A DNA stretch of 64,000 nt. Origin: Saccharum officinarum (Eukaryota; Streptophyta; Magnoliopsida; Poales; Poaceae). Made by a program: the position numbers and the translations under genes. The notes under the pieces were generated by a model. That model searched no databases. It worked only from the letters and a program-made list of their open reading frames with translations, and was not told the origin of the DNA. Of this stretch, positions 47,054 to 59,300 are shown piece by piece. Where the stretch lies: assembly GCA_020631735.1 (NCBI GenBank), contig CM036231.1, forward strand, positions 124,001 through 188,000. The letters are read 5' to 3'. Numbering within the stretch: the stretch's first letter is position 1; every line of letters starts with the position of its first letter.

Positions 47054-47757
47054 CACGCTGTCGCTGTCCTCGAGCTAACGCTCTCCTTCCTCAGTCAGTC
47101 CCAGGCAGCACAGTTGGAGGAGGGCCCTGCCTGCCCCTGTCTATCCTTGATTGTCCTGCGTGGAGCCGTGGATGAAATGGAAGAAGAAATGAAGGCGTCC
47201 ACCGCCCGCCCGCCCGCCAGACTGAAGGGCAGGGCATGACAACCACCAGTTGGTGATCCACACCCACACGGACAGGGACAGCACAAGACGACGACGACGC
47301 AGGGCAGGGCGCGTCGCTTTCCGGCGGCCGGGCGCGGCACGCAGATTTCCAAGCGCGCAATGTGCCCCGACGGCGACCGGCCCGAGCCGTCGCGGTCGGC
47401 CGCACTCTTTCTGTTTGGGCAAGACGCCGAGCCCGAGAGGTAGCCCCGCGCGCGGCCACACACGCGGACACCCGGCGCGGGGGGTCCAACTCGAAGCTGC
47501 GACCGGATCCGCTCCCTGTAGCGGCCTACCGGGCGCGCCCACGCGACGGCGATGCCAGGGTCGCTGCCGAGGGTGACCCAAGGGTGGGTGGCGGGCTGGC
47601 GGCTGGGTGGCAGGCGTTTTCGGCTGCCTGCCCCGCAGCCCGGCCGCCAACCAATGCGCCACTGACGTTGGGTCCCTATGGGGGAACGGTTCGACAGGAC
47701 GATGTGGTGGTAGCGTTTCTGAGCACGGCAGGAGCAGGTCGTGTTATCTTTGCCTTT
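46457..47757. other. Intergenic, GC-rich in the second half
   Basis: Open frames on both strands at 47095-47805 are long because of GC content; none has a recognisable domain. A microsatellite lies within (47021-47052). Confidence 0.4.
47021..47052. repeat. (AAT)n microsatellite
   Basis: About ten uninterrupted AAT/ATA units. Confidence 0.95.
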
Positions 47758-47766
47758 GTTATTACT

Positions 47767-48553
47767 AAACCTGCAAGGGGTGCGGGTCGAACCGGCAGCG
47801 AGCACGCTCCGCTCCTAAAAATTTGCGAAGGGTCGGAGCGGATCGACCCCAGACGAAAGAGGATATGATAGGGTCACGAGGCCATCGACCCTGGGTCGAC
47901 CCGAACCGAACCGGCTGTCGCTTCAAGGTCTTCGCGCCCCATGAGGTCGACAGTACCTCCGCGAAATCGTCGTTAGCTTCCTCCTCGCTGGTAGTAGACA
48001 TTATTGGTGCCAGCAAGAGAGGTCCAGGAACGCCGCAGCGACGGTGGCGGCGGCCCCGCCAAGGCCGCCGGCAACGTCGACGAGGGAGGTCAGGCCACTG
48101 CTGATGCTGCTCGTCCTGCGGTTGGAACCACGCGCGCATGCCCCTGCTGACGCGGATCCCCGGCAAGTTTCGAGGAAGAGCTGCATCTGCACGGTCAGAG
48201 GCGGCAAGCTCTTCTTCTCACCGACGACGAGGAGACGAGAGGCTGCCGTCAGCTTGTAGATCGGACCTTCTGCTTCTGCGCCACGCCTGCTGCCGCCGTT
48301 GCTGGTCGCTGGACGGTGAAGAACTGAAGATGCCCGAGAGGCCGAGACGGCTCGTTCGTCCCCGAGGCCATCGATCCCGACCAAAGAGGATAGGCGTCCA
48401 TCAACCCTTGCTTGAATAAGGGGCGGTTCACACCCACGGGTCACAGGGGCGAACGAAATTAGAGGTGCGGTTCGACCCTGACCCTGCTAATGACTACCAC
48501 GGGGCGACGGTTCAGCAAAAGGGTCGCCCCGACCCGCACCGTTTGCAGTTTGA
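47767..48553. mobile_element. Non-autonomous Mutator-like element, 787 bp
   Basis: A perfect nine-base duplication GTTATTACT flanks it (47758-47766 and 48554-48562). The ends read inward as AAACCTGCAAGGGGTGCGGG and TCAAACTGCAAACGGTGCGG. Subterminal repeats (GAGGCCATCGA, AAAGAGGATA) occur near both ends. GC-rich filler, possibly captured host sequence, with no transposase. Confidence 0.75.
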
Positions 48554-48562
48554 GTTATTACT

Positions 48563-49125
48563 GGAGACGGACTGTCGTGTGACGCTAGTGCGACGTGATG
48601 GACAAGTAACAACATCACACAAAAGAGAGAAGAGACGCCGTGGCGTAGCGTGCGTGGAATGGAACATGAGGCGGCCGGGGCGTAATACAGGGAGAGGGGA
48701 GAGGGGAGAGAGGGCGAGGGTAGGAAAACATGGCAGTCATGTCGTGATCCTTCTCCAGTTTAGGAGTAAGTACTGCTAACTTCAAGACTGTCACCGTCGT
48801 GCGTCGTCGTCGTCGTCCGATTTCCGATCCATAGCAATACCAGTCTAGCAGAGCCAGCCCAGAGCAGCTAGTTCGTTCGGCTGTGGTGTGGTCCTGCACT
48901 GCATGCTCCGGTGCCGTGCTCCCCTCCGGCCTCCACCACGGCGCCACCAATCTATTGGGCCCGGCACAATAAAGGCCAACATGAGCCATCTGTCTCCTGC
49001 GCAGTGGGAAGCAATCCAACTGCCCATTCATGACTTGGGATCCCACTCGCCGCAGGAGCATTTCTCCATCTCACTCCCATCGCTGCAGGCTGCAGCGCGT
49101 GCATGTGCTTCCATGTAGTAGGATC
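48563..49125. other. Intergenic, no recognised gene
   Basis: Mixed composition with a GGGAGAGGGGAGAG purine run near 48690-48715 and CGTCGTCGTCGTC near 48805. No supported gene. Confidence 0.4.
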
Positions 49126-49133
49126 ATTCGCGG

Positions 49134-49586
49134 TATACTTGGCCATGCAGCCCGAGGCCCGGCCCGAGCCACCGGACCCGGCCCGAGACTAGGCCGTGCC
49201 TGGGCCGCCACCCAGGCACGGGCACGGCCCGGTCCAAGAGACGGCCCGTTAAATTGATAACCATGTGAATATTTGGCACAGCCCACTGCAATATATATAT
49301 ATATATCTTCATCACTTCAAACCCTAACTTCCTCCCACTCCCACTCTCCCAGACGGCGCTGCTCTTCCCTTCCTCTCCCCATCACTCCAAACCCTAACTT
49401 CCTCCCAGTCCGCTGCTCTCGGGCCGCCCGCGGCACGCAGGGCACGCCGTGCTCTTGGGCCGGCCCAACGGCCCACGGGCCGTGCCTTGGCCCGGAGGCC
49501 AGGCACGAGCACGCCACAGGCACGGCTCGTCAGGCACGCCGGCCCGTGGTGGCACGATGCGGGCCGACACGGCACGAACATCTATA
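49134..49586. mobile_element. hAT-like GC-rich palindromic element
   Basis: Flanked by the eight-base repeat ATTCGCGG (49126-49133 and 49587-49594). The ends begin TATACTTG and, inverted, TATAGATG. The body is packed with GGCCCGG and GGCACGG words that can fold back, plus an (AT)8 run at 49291-49306 and a duplicated phrase CAAACCCTAACTTCCTCCCA. No transposase. Confidence 0.6.
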
Positions 49587-49595
49587 ATTCGCGGT

Positions 49596-50186
49596 CGCTC
49601 GGAGTACTGTATCGTGGCAGCTCCTCCTCTCCTTTCTTGCCTATGAGTAGATAGCTGCTAACGCTAACGCCATGCATGCATGCCTTTTCTGATTACTGTT
49701 ACGCGTTACCCTCCATAGGCCTAGCCTAGGCCATAGCGCCAGGGAAGGGAACCACTGCTCTCAGATACTGTTACAGTTACCTACTACAGTAGCTAGCAAT
49801 AATATCGATCGAGGTCGTACACGACAAATTACAATGCTTGATAAATTCCACGCTGGTTAATTACCGCTCTACTGTACTCAACCAGGAATTCATACACATG
49901 GTGATACTGATACATAAGTAAAACTCTTTCGCCTACATCTTTTGCACGTCATTAAGAATTGGCGAATGATCAACACACGTGGATCGACGTGGATACATGC
50001 ATATTCAAACAAAACTTGACTTTGAGAGTTAAGAAACATATATAGATCGAAGAAAATATCTGGTCATTTTGCAATTGATGCTGATATATACCAGAACCAG
50101 AGAGAGATCTAGTGCTAGCTATCTAAACAAGACTAGACTAGGTGCTTCATTAATTCTAATCTCTCTCAAGCAAAGTGGGCGGCAAG
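49596..50186. other. Intergenic, no recognised gene
   Basis: AT-rich, no open frame of note. Confidence 0.4.
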
Positions 50187-50527
50187 TGGGTGTTTAGTTA
50201 CTCTCCCAAAAATTTTCACCCCGTTACATCGGATATCTGGACACATGTATGAAGTATTAAATATAGACAAAAAAAAATAACTAATTACACAAATTACGAT
50301 AATTTTGCAAGATAAATTTTTAAGCCTAATTAATCCATGATTTGACAATGTCGTGGTACAGTAAATATGTGCTAATTACGGATTAATTAGGCTTAACAAA
50401 TTCGTCTCGCGGTTTCCAGGCGAGTTATGTAATTAGTTTTTTATTAGTATCTGAATATCCCTTCCGACATCTCATGAAACATCCGATGTGACACTCTAAA
50501 ATTTTTTAACCCAGGAACTAAACACCC
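50187..50527. mobile_element. Tourist-like MITE
   Basis: Ends GTGGGTGTTTAGTTAC and GGAACTAAACACCCC. Closely related inside to the MITE that starts ten bases later. Confidence 0.7.
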
Positions 50528-50536
50528 CTAGTGTAA

Positions 50537-50880
50537 GGCCCTGTTTAGTTCCCACCCAAAAACTTTTCACCCCGTCACATTGAATGTTTGAACACATGCA
50601 TGAAACATTAAATATAGATAAAAAAACTAATTGCACAGTTTGTATGGAATCAGCGAGACAAATCTTTTAAGCCTAATTAGTCCATGATTAGCCATAATTG
50701 CTACAGTAACACACATGTGCTAATAATAGATTAATTAGGCTTAATAAATTCGTCTCAAGGTTTCCAAGCGAGTTATGTAATTAGTTTTTTTAGTAGTATC
50801 CGAACACCTTTTTCGACATCCTATAAAACATCCGACGTGACACCAAGAAATTTTCACCCTAACTAAACACAAACACAGCC
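50537..50880. mobile_element. Tourist-like MITE, 344 bp
   Basis: Starts GGCCCTGTTTAGTTCCC and ends CTAAACACAAACACAGCC, with TAA on each side (50534-50536, 50881-50883), the usual PIF/Harbinger target. Shares TTAATTAGGCTTAA and TTCGTCTC..GGTTTCC with the preceding MITE. Confidence 0.82.
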
Positions 50881-50883
50881 TAA

Positions 50884-52136
50884 ATGTGAGGCTGCTGTGC
50901 TTTAAATTGGCTAGCTAGTACCCTGTTCTAAATGTTGCCACACGTTTTTGAACCGGCCGGCACCAACCGTGGAGTACGGACGTACGGGCACATACTCTAT
51001 ATAACTCTCTCTCCATTTCGTGCACAGCTGCTTTTAGTATTGATTTGCGCTGTTCGCTGTCTAGTTGTTCGTTCAGTACCCGGCCCTTCCTTTTCGTATA
51101 GGAGTATATGACTGCGCTAGTTTTTTTTGACAACTGCGCTAGTTAATTCTGGCTGTTAAGTTGCTTGTTGCATTGGCCAATCCATGATAAATACTCCAAT
51201 CATGTGGTCGGCAACAAAGAAACTGATGGACTAACAGTTAATAACAGCTGATCCACATTCATGCTTTGACAGTCAGTCAGTCAGCATCTGCGAGCTTCAC
51301 ACGCATGACAATTAGCTCCCTTATGCTAGCTCGCTAGCTTCTGTGGATACGACGACTAGAGCCTAGCTTGTTCACAATCAGGTGACCTGGCAATCTAACC
51401 ACTATATATGATCTCAAGCCGCACCTGTTATAGACCATATTTTACGGTCACACTACTGGTACTTGTGTTTGGTCAAGGTCAAAGACGACGTGCAAGCAAA
51501 GATATCATTTGTACATGAGCACATCAAGAATATATATGTGTGAAAACCCAAGGGTTTTATAATGTCAAAACACAAAAGGTCATCTGGAAGGACGAGGTCC
51601 ACATTTGTCAAGGATTAAATGACGTGTGAAAAATGCACGGCCTCTTGTTCGGTTGGCAGGAAACTGATGGTTTCACGTGGTTGACATGGTAGGATCGAAC
51701 ATTCGAACTCGTGTCTCGAGTTCCAAGCATCACTAGCACGGTTAACTTGCATTGTTGGGGCCTGATTTCCAGAACATGTATATATGCATACGCATGCCGT
51801 GAGTTGTATATAACGTATATATACTACTACACTTCCAAAGTTCATATCCATGTTTTTTTACCGTGTACGAGGTACAGGATGAAGGGTATGTTGAGATGCG
51901 CAGCGGGTTTTGCCTAGCCTTGCTCAGCTAGGCAAGGCTAACCTTGCCCGTCTAGGCGAGCCAGTTTGGTTCTCCTGGGCTAGCAAGGAAAAACTTGTTT
52001 TGCATAGAAATCGAGACAATACTTTAATGAATCCAAGCCAACAGATTCACTATACATCCTCGCTTAGCAAGGTTACGCAGCACCAAGCAATGGGTCTAAA
52101 CATCCCTGAAATTACTACCATACCCCTTACTGCTTC
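50884..52136. other. Intergenic, no recognised gene
   Basis: An 8-bp hairpin TGCCTAGC/GCTAGGCA (51911-51934) sits in sequence resembling the transposon of TTL intron 4 (repeated CTAGGCAAG). It may mark the edge of another degraded element. Otherwise featureless. Confidence 0.4.
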
Positions 52137-52291
52137 GGTCTCCTACGCCTACCCCGCTGTACGTCCTCAGCGACATCACATCGGTTAAGGTCTCCTACGC
52201 CTACCCCACTGTACGTCCTCGGTGACATCACATCGGTTAAGGTCTCCTATGCCTACCTCACTGTACGTCCTTGCGACATCACATCGGTTAA
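52137..52291. repeat. 52-bp minisatellite, three tandem copies
   Basis: Units 52137-52188, 52189-52240 and 52241-52291 (one base shorter). Each begins GGTCTCCTA and ends CATCACATCGGTTAA. Differences are few, so expansion is recent. Confidence 0.92.
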
Positions 52292-53036
52292 GCTAGAATT
52301 GCAACCATCGCTCCACGGAAATGGCAAGTGCTTGGGGTAGTCCGATCCTTGAAGCTGGATGCCAAGAATTGATAGCAGGCGAGTTGAAGATAAGAGAGTT
52401 GCTATATTTCAGGTGCCTATTTTTAAAAGAGTTTTTAGACATGCAATATTTTTACACACAATCAACTAGTATAGTTAAAAAGAGAATTTACAAGAGATGA
52501 TTCATAGTTTTTTATAGCCAAATAATGACAAAATTGTGTGTTGTCTGAGTAACAAGAAAAGAAATTAGGTATCTGAGCTATAGGAGAAACGTTGAAGATG
52601 ATATGGAAAAGACATGTGAATCCACAGGTCACAAGAAAGAATTGGATGGTGTACAGAGTGGTGCATATCCTAAAGGACAGTTTGGACGTGATGCAACTTG
52701 TTTGTATCCATTAACAACCTGCTACAGCGCTTCTGAAACACTCAGACGTCTTTTTTCGAGAGTAAGCCTTGCTGTTGTGTGGCATATAATACTGTTTCGA
52801 TACCAGTTATGCACAAGGCAAGCTAGAGCAAAAGTTGCAGATGGGCAAACAAGGAAGCATGTATTATGTGGCCAATCATTTCGTGCACTTGCCCTCCGTG
52901 TTTTGCAAAGTAATAAAGGCCACAATCATATGGTACGTTAGTGCAATCTTTCACCTATCATCCCTACATTCATGCTTCTTTTTCTAGAGCCATCGATCCT
53001 ACACACAGCAACAAGTCAGGAACACCCAAAAGGAAC
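52292..53036. other. Intergenic with an unassigned 112-codon frame
   Basis: The frame at 52603-52941 (begins MEKTCESTGHKKELDG) has no motif I recognise, and no splice or promoter evidence. Confidence 0.35.
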
Positions 53037-53039
53037 AAA

Positions 53040-53313
53040 GGCCTGGTTTAGTTCCTCAATTTGGGGATGACCAAATCCACTGTTGGCCACTGTAGCGTAT
53101 TGTAGCATTTTATTTTTATTTGGTAATAATTGTCCAAACATTGATTAATTAGACTCAAAATATTCGTCTCGCAAAGTACAACAAAACTGTACAATTAGTT
53201 TTTGATTTCATCTACATTTAGTACTCCATGCATGTGCCGGCATTTTAATGTGACGAGAAATCTTCTTTTTGCATAGTAAAATTTAGCCCCAATCCTAGGA
53301 ACTAAACAAGGCC
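53040..53313. mobile_element. Tourist-like MITE, 274 bp
   Basis: Ends GGCCTGGTTTAGTTCC and GGAACTAAACAAGGCC, flanked by AAA. Inside: TTCGTCTCGCAAAGTACAAC and GTACTCCATGCATGTGCC. Confidence 0.82.
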
Positions 53314-53316
53314 AAA

Positions 53317-53877
53317 CAAACCAAGCCATCCAGCCCCATGTCCTGAGGCCACAAACCAGACTGCCACGTACAGATTCCCTTCTCAACATGCATCACGCTC
53401 CCATTGTCCCATGCAAACCCCCCCCCTTCTCCGGTGCACAAAACCACCACATTCCCAGGGAGGTCTGGAGCCACATGTGGCGACAATATGCAAGCTGATG
53501 CCATATAATTATATTGATTAAAAAGATGTACTTGTGTTGGAGAAATGGACCGTACCATGGACCAACTCTCTCTTTTTCTTGGAGAAAAGAATTGGACCAT
53601 CCGAGGGATCTGGATTCTGGAGAGATGCAGTTGGAACATGCTGGTATCTTGGATTTGGGGAGACTGAAGTATATTAGTATTAAACTAGTAGTCAAGTGCA
53701 AGCTTGCTCAGGGAGTTCTTTATGGAATCAGATTGTGTGGTCTACCCATGCGTGCTGTTAGGTTTGTGAGCTTTGTGGGTAAGATATTGCTAACGGTACT
53801 TCTCCCTGACAAGGAGAGAAGTGTCAAAAGCAATTGAATATTCCTGGTCGATGCAGATCGGATATTTATCAAACAAT
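53317..53877. other. Intergenic, no recognised gene
   Basis: A 107-codon frame at 53514-53837 has no recognisable domain. A CCCCCCCC run occurs near 53420. Confidence 0.35.
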
Positions 53878-54360
53878 GGCGGTGTTTAGTTCCTCAAAAT
53901 ACACTATGCAAAAAAAAGATTTCCTGTTACATCAAACTTGCGATACATGCATGGAGTACTAAGCCCTGTTTGGTTTGGGTGTTTAAAGTTTAACAAAATA
54001 AGACTGTTATAAGCAATTTTAGTCTCTTATTTGACAAAAAGTTTTCAATCTTGGACTAATTAGGCTTAATAGATTCGTCTCATAAATTACTCCTAATCTG
54101 TGCCGACATGCATGCAATTAGTCTACATTTAGTACTCAATGCATTTGATGGAACATTGATGTGATGGGAGTTAAACTTTAACACATCCAAACCAAACGGG
54201 GTCTAAATGTAGATGAAATAAAAAACTAATTGCACAGTTTAGTTATACTTTGCGAGACGAACGTTTTGAGTCTAATTAGTCAACGGTTGGACAATTATTA
54301 CCAAATACAAACGAAATGTTACAGATTCGTCACTTCAAATTCGGAGAACTAAACACAGCC
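53878..54360. mobile_element. Tourist-like MITE interrupted by another MITE
   Basis: Ends GGCGGTGTTTAGTTCC and GAACTAAACACAGCC. The middle is split at GAGTACTAA by the MITE at 53963-54203 and resumes as TAAATGTAGATGAAAT. Related to the copies at 44532 and 53040. Confidence 0.8.
53963..54203. mobile_element. Nested MITE, 241 bp
   Basis: Ends GCCCTGTTTGGTTTGG and CCAAACCAAACGGGGTC, with TAA on both sides (53960-53962, 54204-54206). Its TTTGGTTTGG ends differ from the TTTAGTTCC ends of its host, so it belongs to a different subfamily. Confidence 0.82.
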
Positions 54361-54916
54361 GATATATTTTTTAGGTGAAGCACATGCATTAGGCATGAAA
54401 CTACCTATTAGGGACATGAAGAGGTATATTAATGAAATACATACGAGCTAAAGCGTGTTATTGGAAAAAAGAGAGGAATATTAAGCAGTACAGTACATAG
54501 CCTCGCAATCATGTTCGACAGAAGTGTGATTTTTTTTCCACATAGGAAGGATGGTAACATCATTAATTTTCAAACAATCCAACTTCCCAAACTATATTGT
54601 AGCACAGTAACTTCACATGGTCAGTAAACATGAGCATGCATCCACGGCAATCACCATCGATCCGCAGTAGGAGTACTTGCTCCACTGCAGCCGTCGGTCA
54701 ATAAACCCGGCTCTTCCCCCACTCAACCAACCTCGCTAACAAGAAGCCAAGAAAAGAAAAGTAAACGCTTCCCCTCTCCTCTCCTGCAAGCTAGCTTGCG
54801 AGGGAAGGGGCCGGCTGGACGCCGGAGGGACAAAGCAAAGCGAAGCACAGCAAAGCCCTGGCGTCTGGCGAGACCAAACCAACCCCTCCCCAATAATTGC
54901 AGGTTCTATGCTAGTG
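54361..54916. other. Intergenic, no recognised gene
   Basis: Mixed composition. CCCTCTCCTCTCC and CAAAGC-rich phrases, no supported gene. Confidence 0.4.
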
Positions 54917-54919
54917 TTA

Positions 54920-55355
54920 GACTACCCGCACTCATGCACCTCTATATTCATCCTCTATACATCCTAGTCAGCAAGATTCTCTCCTCTATACTCAATTCTC
55001 CCGGACCCATCCATCATCTATATCATCCTCTATCCACTCTATCCAGTGTGGGACCCACTTGTCACTTTATCTAAATATATCCATGTGTGATCTAGTTTTG
55101 AAGGATTTATTGAGACGAATTTAATGGTGAAATCGAAATTTAATTTGGATTTTGGTTTGTGAGTTATAACATTTTTTTCTTTGTTTAGCTAGTGGGGTCC
55201 GTCACTATAGAGTACAGAGTAAGCATATTATCACTCTAAATATAGAGTGAGAGAAATGATAGAGTATCGTTTTAAAGTACTAAGTATAAAGTTTTTACTC
55301 TATATTCATACTCTAAAGCTTTAGAGTATCATTTTAGAGTACCCCCTACATAGTC
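54920..55355. mobile_element. MITE, 436 bp, GACTAC/GACTAT ends
   Basis: TTA flanks both ends (54917-54919, 55356-55358). The ends read GACTACCCGCACTC and, inverted, GACTATGTAGGGGG. The inside has repeated ACTCTA words typical of a common grass Tourist-like family. Confidence 0.65.
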
Positions 55356-55669
55356 TTAAAGGATGAACATGGCACCTGGCGTCGCTGCGGGGCCCTCGCC
55401 TTTAGAATCCCTGGGGATTGTTGGCCTGATGAATGGAATGGCTGCAAGCAATATTGCATTTCGCAATGCAACAAAAAAAATCATACAAAAAAGTGATATT
55501 TTTATTTATTATATTATAATAGAACAGTGGAGTAATTAATAAAATATATGGGACATGGGCATGCATCCATCCACTGACCCACACCCTCAATTGAGGCCTC
55601 AATGGCTGATGTGATCTCCCTCCCCACACACACCCCACTCCATCCATAGCTGAGCTGAGCTCTAGCTGA

Positions 55670-55675
55670 TATATA
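55670..55675 (+). promoter_or_regulatory. TATA box of the SPL gene
   Basis: TATATA in GCTGATATATAGCTAGACCC, about 640 bp before the start codon, followed by CTCCACACCACTC. The best TATA candidate upstream of a long 5' UTR. The transcript start is inferred to be near 55700. Confidence 0.5.
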
Positions 55676-55932
55676 GCTAGACCCTCCACACCACTCGCAA
55701 TCCATTGAGACTCTGCGAGCAGGTACTGACTACCCCCCAGCTCAGTTCCTGGCTGGCCGGCTGGCTGTGCCTGGCATCCTCTTCCTCGGGTGGTGCGCTG
55801 CTTCTTCCGTTGTTCCTCAGTTCCTTCACTCCACGGCTCCAGTCCCCTCCTTCCTACAACTGCTAAGCTAGCAGCAGCATAACCCCCGCACACCACTCGC
55901 TTCTTCACCATCCTCCGGCAGCTAGCTCAGCT

Positions 55933-55935
<3 letters not shown>

Positions 55936-55981
<46 letters not shown>
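55936..55981. repeat. (CT)n microsatellite in the SPL 5' UTR
   Basis: About 23 CT units. CT/GA runs are common in 5' leaders of grass transcription-factor genes and can bind GAGA-type factors; a role here is inferred. Confidence 0.9.
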
Positions 55982-55983
<2 letters not shown>

Positions 55984-56139
55984 GATAAGCTCAGCTCAGC
56001 TCCCTGCTGATCTGCGGCATTTGCCCTGCTCCCGTGCTTGATTTGTTCGCTTCTGTGCGCGGTGGTGCCCGGGCAATAACTCCCCGTGGTGCCTGGCTGT
56101 CTCGTTGCCACCCTCCCCGCGGCAGAGCCGGCCTATAGG

Positions 56140-56187
56140 ATGAGAGGGACGGGGGAACCCAACAAACTGGCCGCGACACTGTCCTGA
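56140..56187 (+). CDS. Upstream ORF in the SPL leader, 15 residues
   Basis: ATG to TGA, ending 120 bp before the SPL start. It is the only ATG I find in the presumed leader (about 55700-56307). It could reduce translation of the main ORF. Whether it is in the transcript depends on the true start site. Confidence 0.4.
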   Translation: MRGTGEPNKLAATLS

Positions 56188-56307
56188 CCGTGAAAGACAC
56201 GCACACACAGCTCCAGCTCGGCCACGGGCACGCGGCGCCTACCTCTGCACTGCACTGCACTGGCCGACGGCAAACGGTGGAGCTTGCGCTTGCGCGGCGT
56301 TTCATTC

Positions 56308-59300
56308 ATGGATTGGGATCTCAAGATGCCGGTTTCCTGGGACCTGCCCGACCTGGAGCACGACGCCGCCGTGCCACAGCCGCCGCCCATCGCCGCCACA
56401 GCAGCAGCCGCCGCGGCTTCCCCCATGGCGGCGTCGGGCATTGCCGCCGCAGCTGCCGCGCCGAGCCGGGCGGAGTGCTCCGTCGACCTCAAGCTCGGCG
56501 GGCTCGGCGAGTTCGGGGCGGCGGACGGGACGAAGGAGCCTGCGGCGGCTGCAACTGCAACGCCTGCGCCATCCGCGAGCCCGATGAAGCGCCCGCGCTC
56601 GGGGCCCGGTGGCGCCGCCGGGGCGCAGTGCCCGTCGTGCGCGGTGGACGGCTGCAAGGCCGACCTCAGCAAGTGCCGCGACTACCACCGCCGCCACAAG
56701 GTCTGCGAGGCGCACTCCAAGACGCCCGTCGTCGTCGTCGCCGGCCGCGAGATGCGCTTCTGCCAGCAGTGCAGCAGGTATATACGTACAGTACAACAAT
56801 TCCAGCCCAAAGCAATCCCATCCCTTCTCTCAATTCATCACTTAATTTCAGTTGGGTAAACGTCGCTGTAATTGCATGAGCCTGGTTGCGTCGAAAAGGG
56901 TCATTTGCTTGAATTGTTGCCATGCCATGGGAATTGCTACTACCAATCAACAAACCGACTGATTGACGTCAGTCATTTTTTTTTCCACAGCTTTTCCTTT
57001 TTACTGCTGATTGTTCCTTGCCTTTCCCTTTGTTCAAAGTGAAAATGCCAAATCATTTCTTTCTTTGGCCCTGCCTCTCTCTTTCTTTGCTTCAGATTCT
57101 CGCCAATTTGTCACCAACAGTCACAGATATGATGAACTTGAGCTTAGCAATTAGCGTACAACTGCCTGAGTGGGCTGTCTTGCTTCAAGGATGCACAGCT
57201 TTACCTTTCTCGGCTCCACCTTTTCAGCCTTTTCATATGAACGTACACCGATCTTTTCCCTGTTTCCCTTTAGCATGTCAACAAGTATTACCTGATTAAC
57301 ACCACCTCTTTTTCTACTTACGCATACCAACTTTCTAACCCATCAGTGAGAATCATTATCCGGCAAAAGCCTGGTCGCACTTCATCTTCATGTGCGAGGA
57401 TCATCTTTTCTTGTGGCAGACTGGCAATTGATGCTTCTTCACCTGACCCCTGTACAGCTTTCGTTTAAAAGTGAACAATGAATTGGAGTTTGTATTTAGG
57501 ATGAGGTTTCAAATACGTCAAATTGATGCTCTCTGCGTTAGTGCAAAACAGAGAGGACACGTTTTGAATCAAACACAGAGACCAGAAGCTGGTCTTTCCG
57601 ATAGAATTCTTTAATGTGTATAGGCACTTTAATCAGGATCTGTGCAGTTTTTGCCCAAGAAGAACTCCTCTCAAATCTTTAAGCCCCATCTTTGAGTTGT
57701 TGCATATCTACTTTTTTTTAAAACCTTTCCTTGCTGAATTAATAATGTGATCTGTATGTTTCTTGCATTTTTGTCATGTATTCTTTCACGCAACAGTTTT
57801 TGTTTTGTTTTGTGTGTGTGTGGATGTGGATGGTGGTGGGGGCTCTTTATGATTAAAGATGTTGAACATAAACCTCTTTATTTAATTTCCAGCAGAAACT
57901 GGCCTACCACATCTACCTTGCTTGCTCCTGGTCTGCTAGATGCTGGCCATGAACAATGCATTTATGTGCAGGAAGCCAATATATATGTCTGAGACGTAGA
58001 AATTTGCTATTTGAGACACAGTAAGCAAACCTTTTCTGCATAATTTGGGTGTAGCCATTTTGTCTCAGTAACCAGCAACATAACCAAGGGCACTGTATAT
58101 ATATATAGTTTTTTTGGGGTACATAGTTGCCTTCGTGTGAGCTATTTCAGAAAGTTTAACTGGTTTCTTGGTTTTGTCCGTGAAGGTTGAATTTCTGTTT
58201 AACCACTTCAGACTGATATATAGATGTGTCAGCGCAATGCCCCCAACTGAAATATACTTGTGTCAGCCTCTTGGTTGCTCAAGTATATTTCAGTTGTACG
58301 TGCAGCCTTTTATATGTCCCAGATATGTTGACCACCTACCTGTTTATCTGCTACCTTTAAACAATGCAAATACAACACTTGTGTTGTTTTGTCCCATTTC
58401 TTCTGAAAATTTTATAATCAGTGGGGCTGCAAGGCACTTTTCCAATGATTGATTACCTCGCCTAGTAGAGCAAAATGAGATCGCCATACTGCTTTGCAAA
58501 CTTTATCAAGTGCTCCTCAGTGTCCCAACAAGTTGGTAGGGTGCCGTACTGTCATGTATCTGTTGGAACCATTATACACCGTGGTCCAGATGCCCACCAG
58601 GAGTTGTACAACTTTTCTGTGCTCGAGAGGTCCTGAACGTGAAACTTTTATCTAATCTGAAGGCCCATGCAACCAATTTGTTAACTGACATTCTGAAACC
58701 TGAGTGGTCCAGCTGTGTACTTTTATTTTGGAAGGCAGGCTAGTACTATTTTTAAATAATGGGTGATAAAACATGTGCGCCTTTCTTGTTGGAACCGAGA
58801 CTGGGCTCGGCGGCCTCCACGGGCTCAGGTCTATGGAGCACACACATCAAGGTCTGGGCTTAATTCAACCCAAAAGATTAGCCTGATAGGTGAGGACTGC
58901 CACGTCTTATATGTTGTGCTCCCCCACCTTCGATTACCGATGTGGGACTAACTCCAACAATCTCCCCCGTAGTCACGCATCGGTCCCAACTCTTTAACTC
59001 ACACAAGCTGTGTGGCCAAGACGTTGTCATGACGGGGGCCCTCCTTTAGCGGGCTCCTGCGTCTATGTGTGACCCTGCCGAGATTTGTTGCGGGTTTGGC
59101 TTTTTCTGACCATGGGCTCTGATACCAATTGTTGGAACCGAGACTGGGCTCGGCTTCCGGTCCGGCCCAGCTCGCTGTACGCGCGAGCGGCGCCTCCACG
59201 GGCCCAGGTCCACGGAGCACACACATCAAGGTCTGGGCCTAACTCAACCCAAAAGACTAGCCTGATAGGTGAGGACTGCCACGCCTTATATGTTGTGCTC

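Noticed and set aside
47095..47868. Opposed long open frames (236 and 168 codons)
   Set aside because: GC-rich sequence with no domain, no start context and no splice pattern; one frame runs into a Mutator-like element.
52603..52941. A 112-residue gene
   Set aside because: No domain, promoter or splice support, and an overlapping frame on the minus strand.
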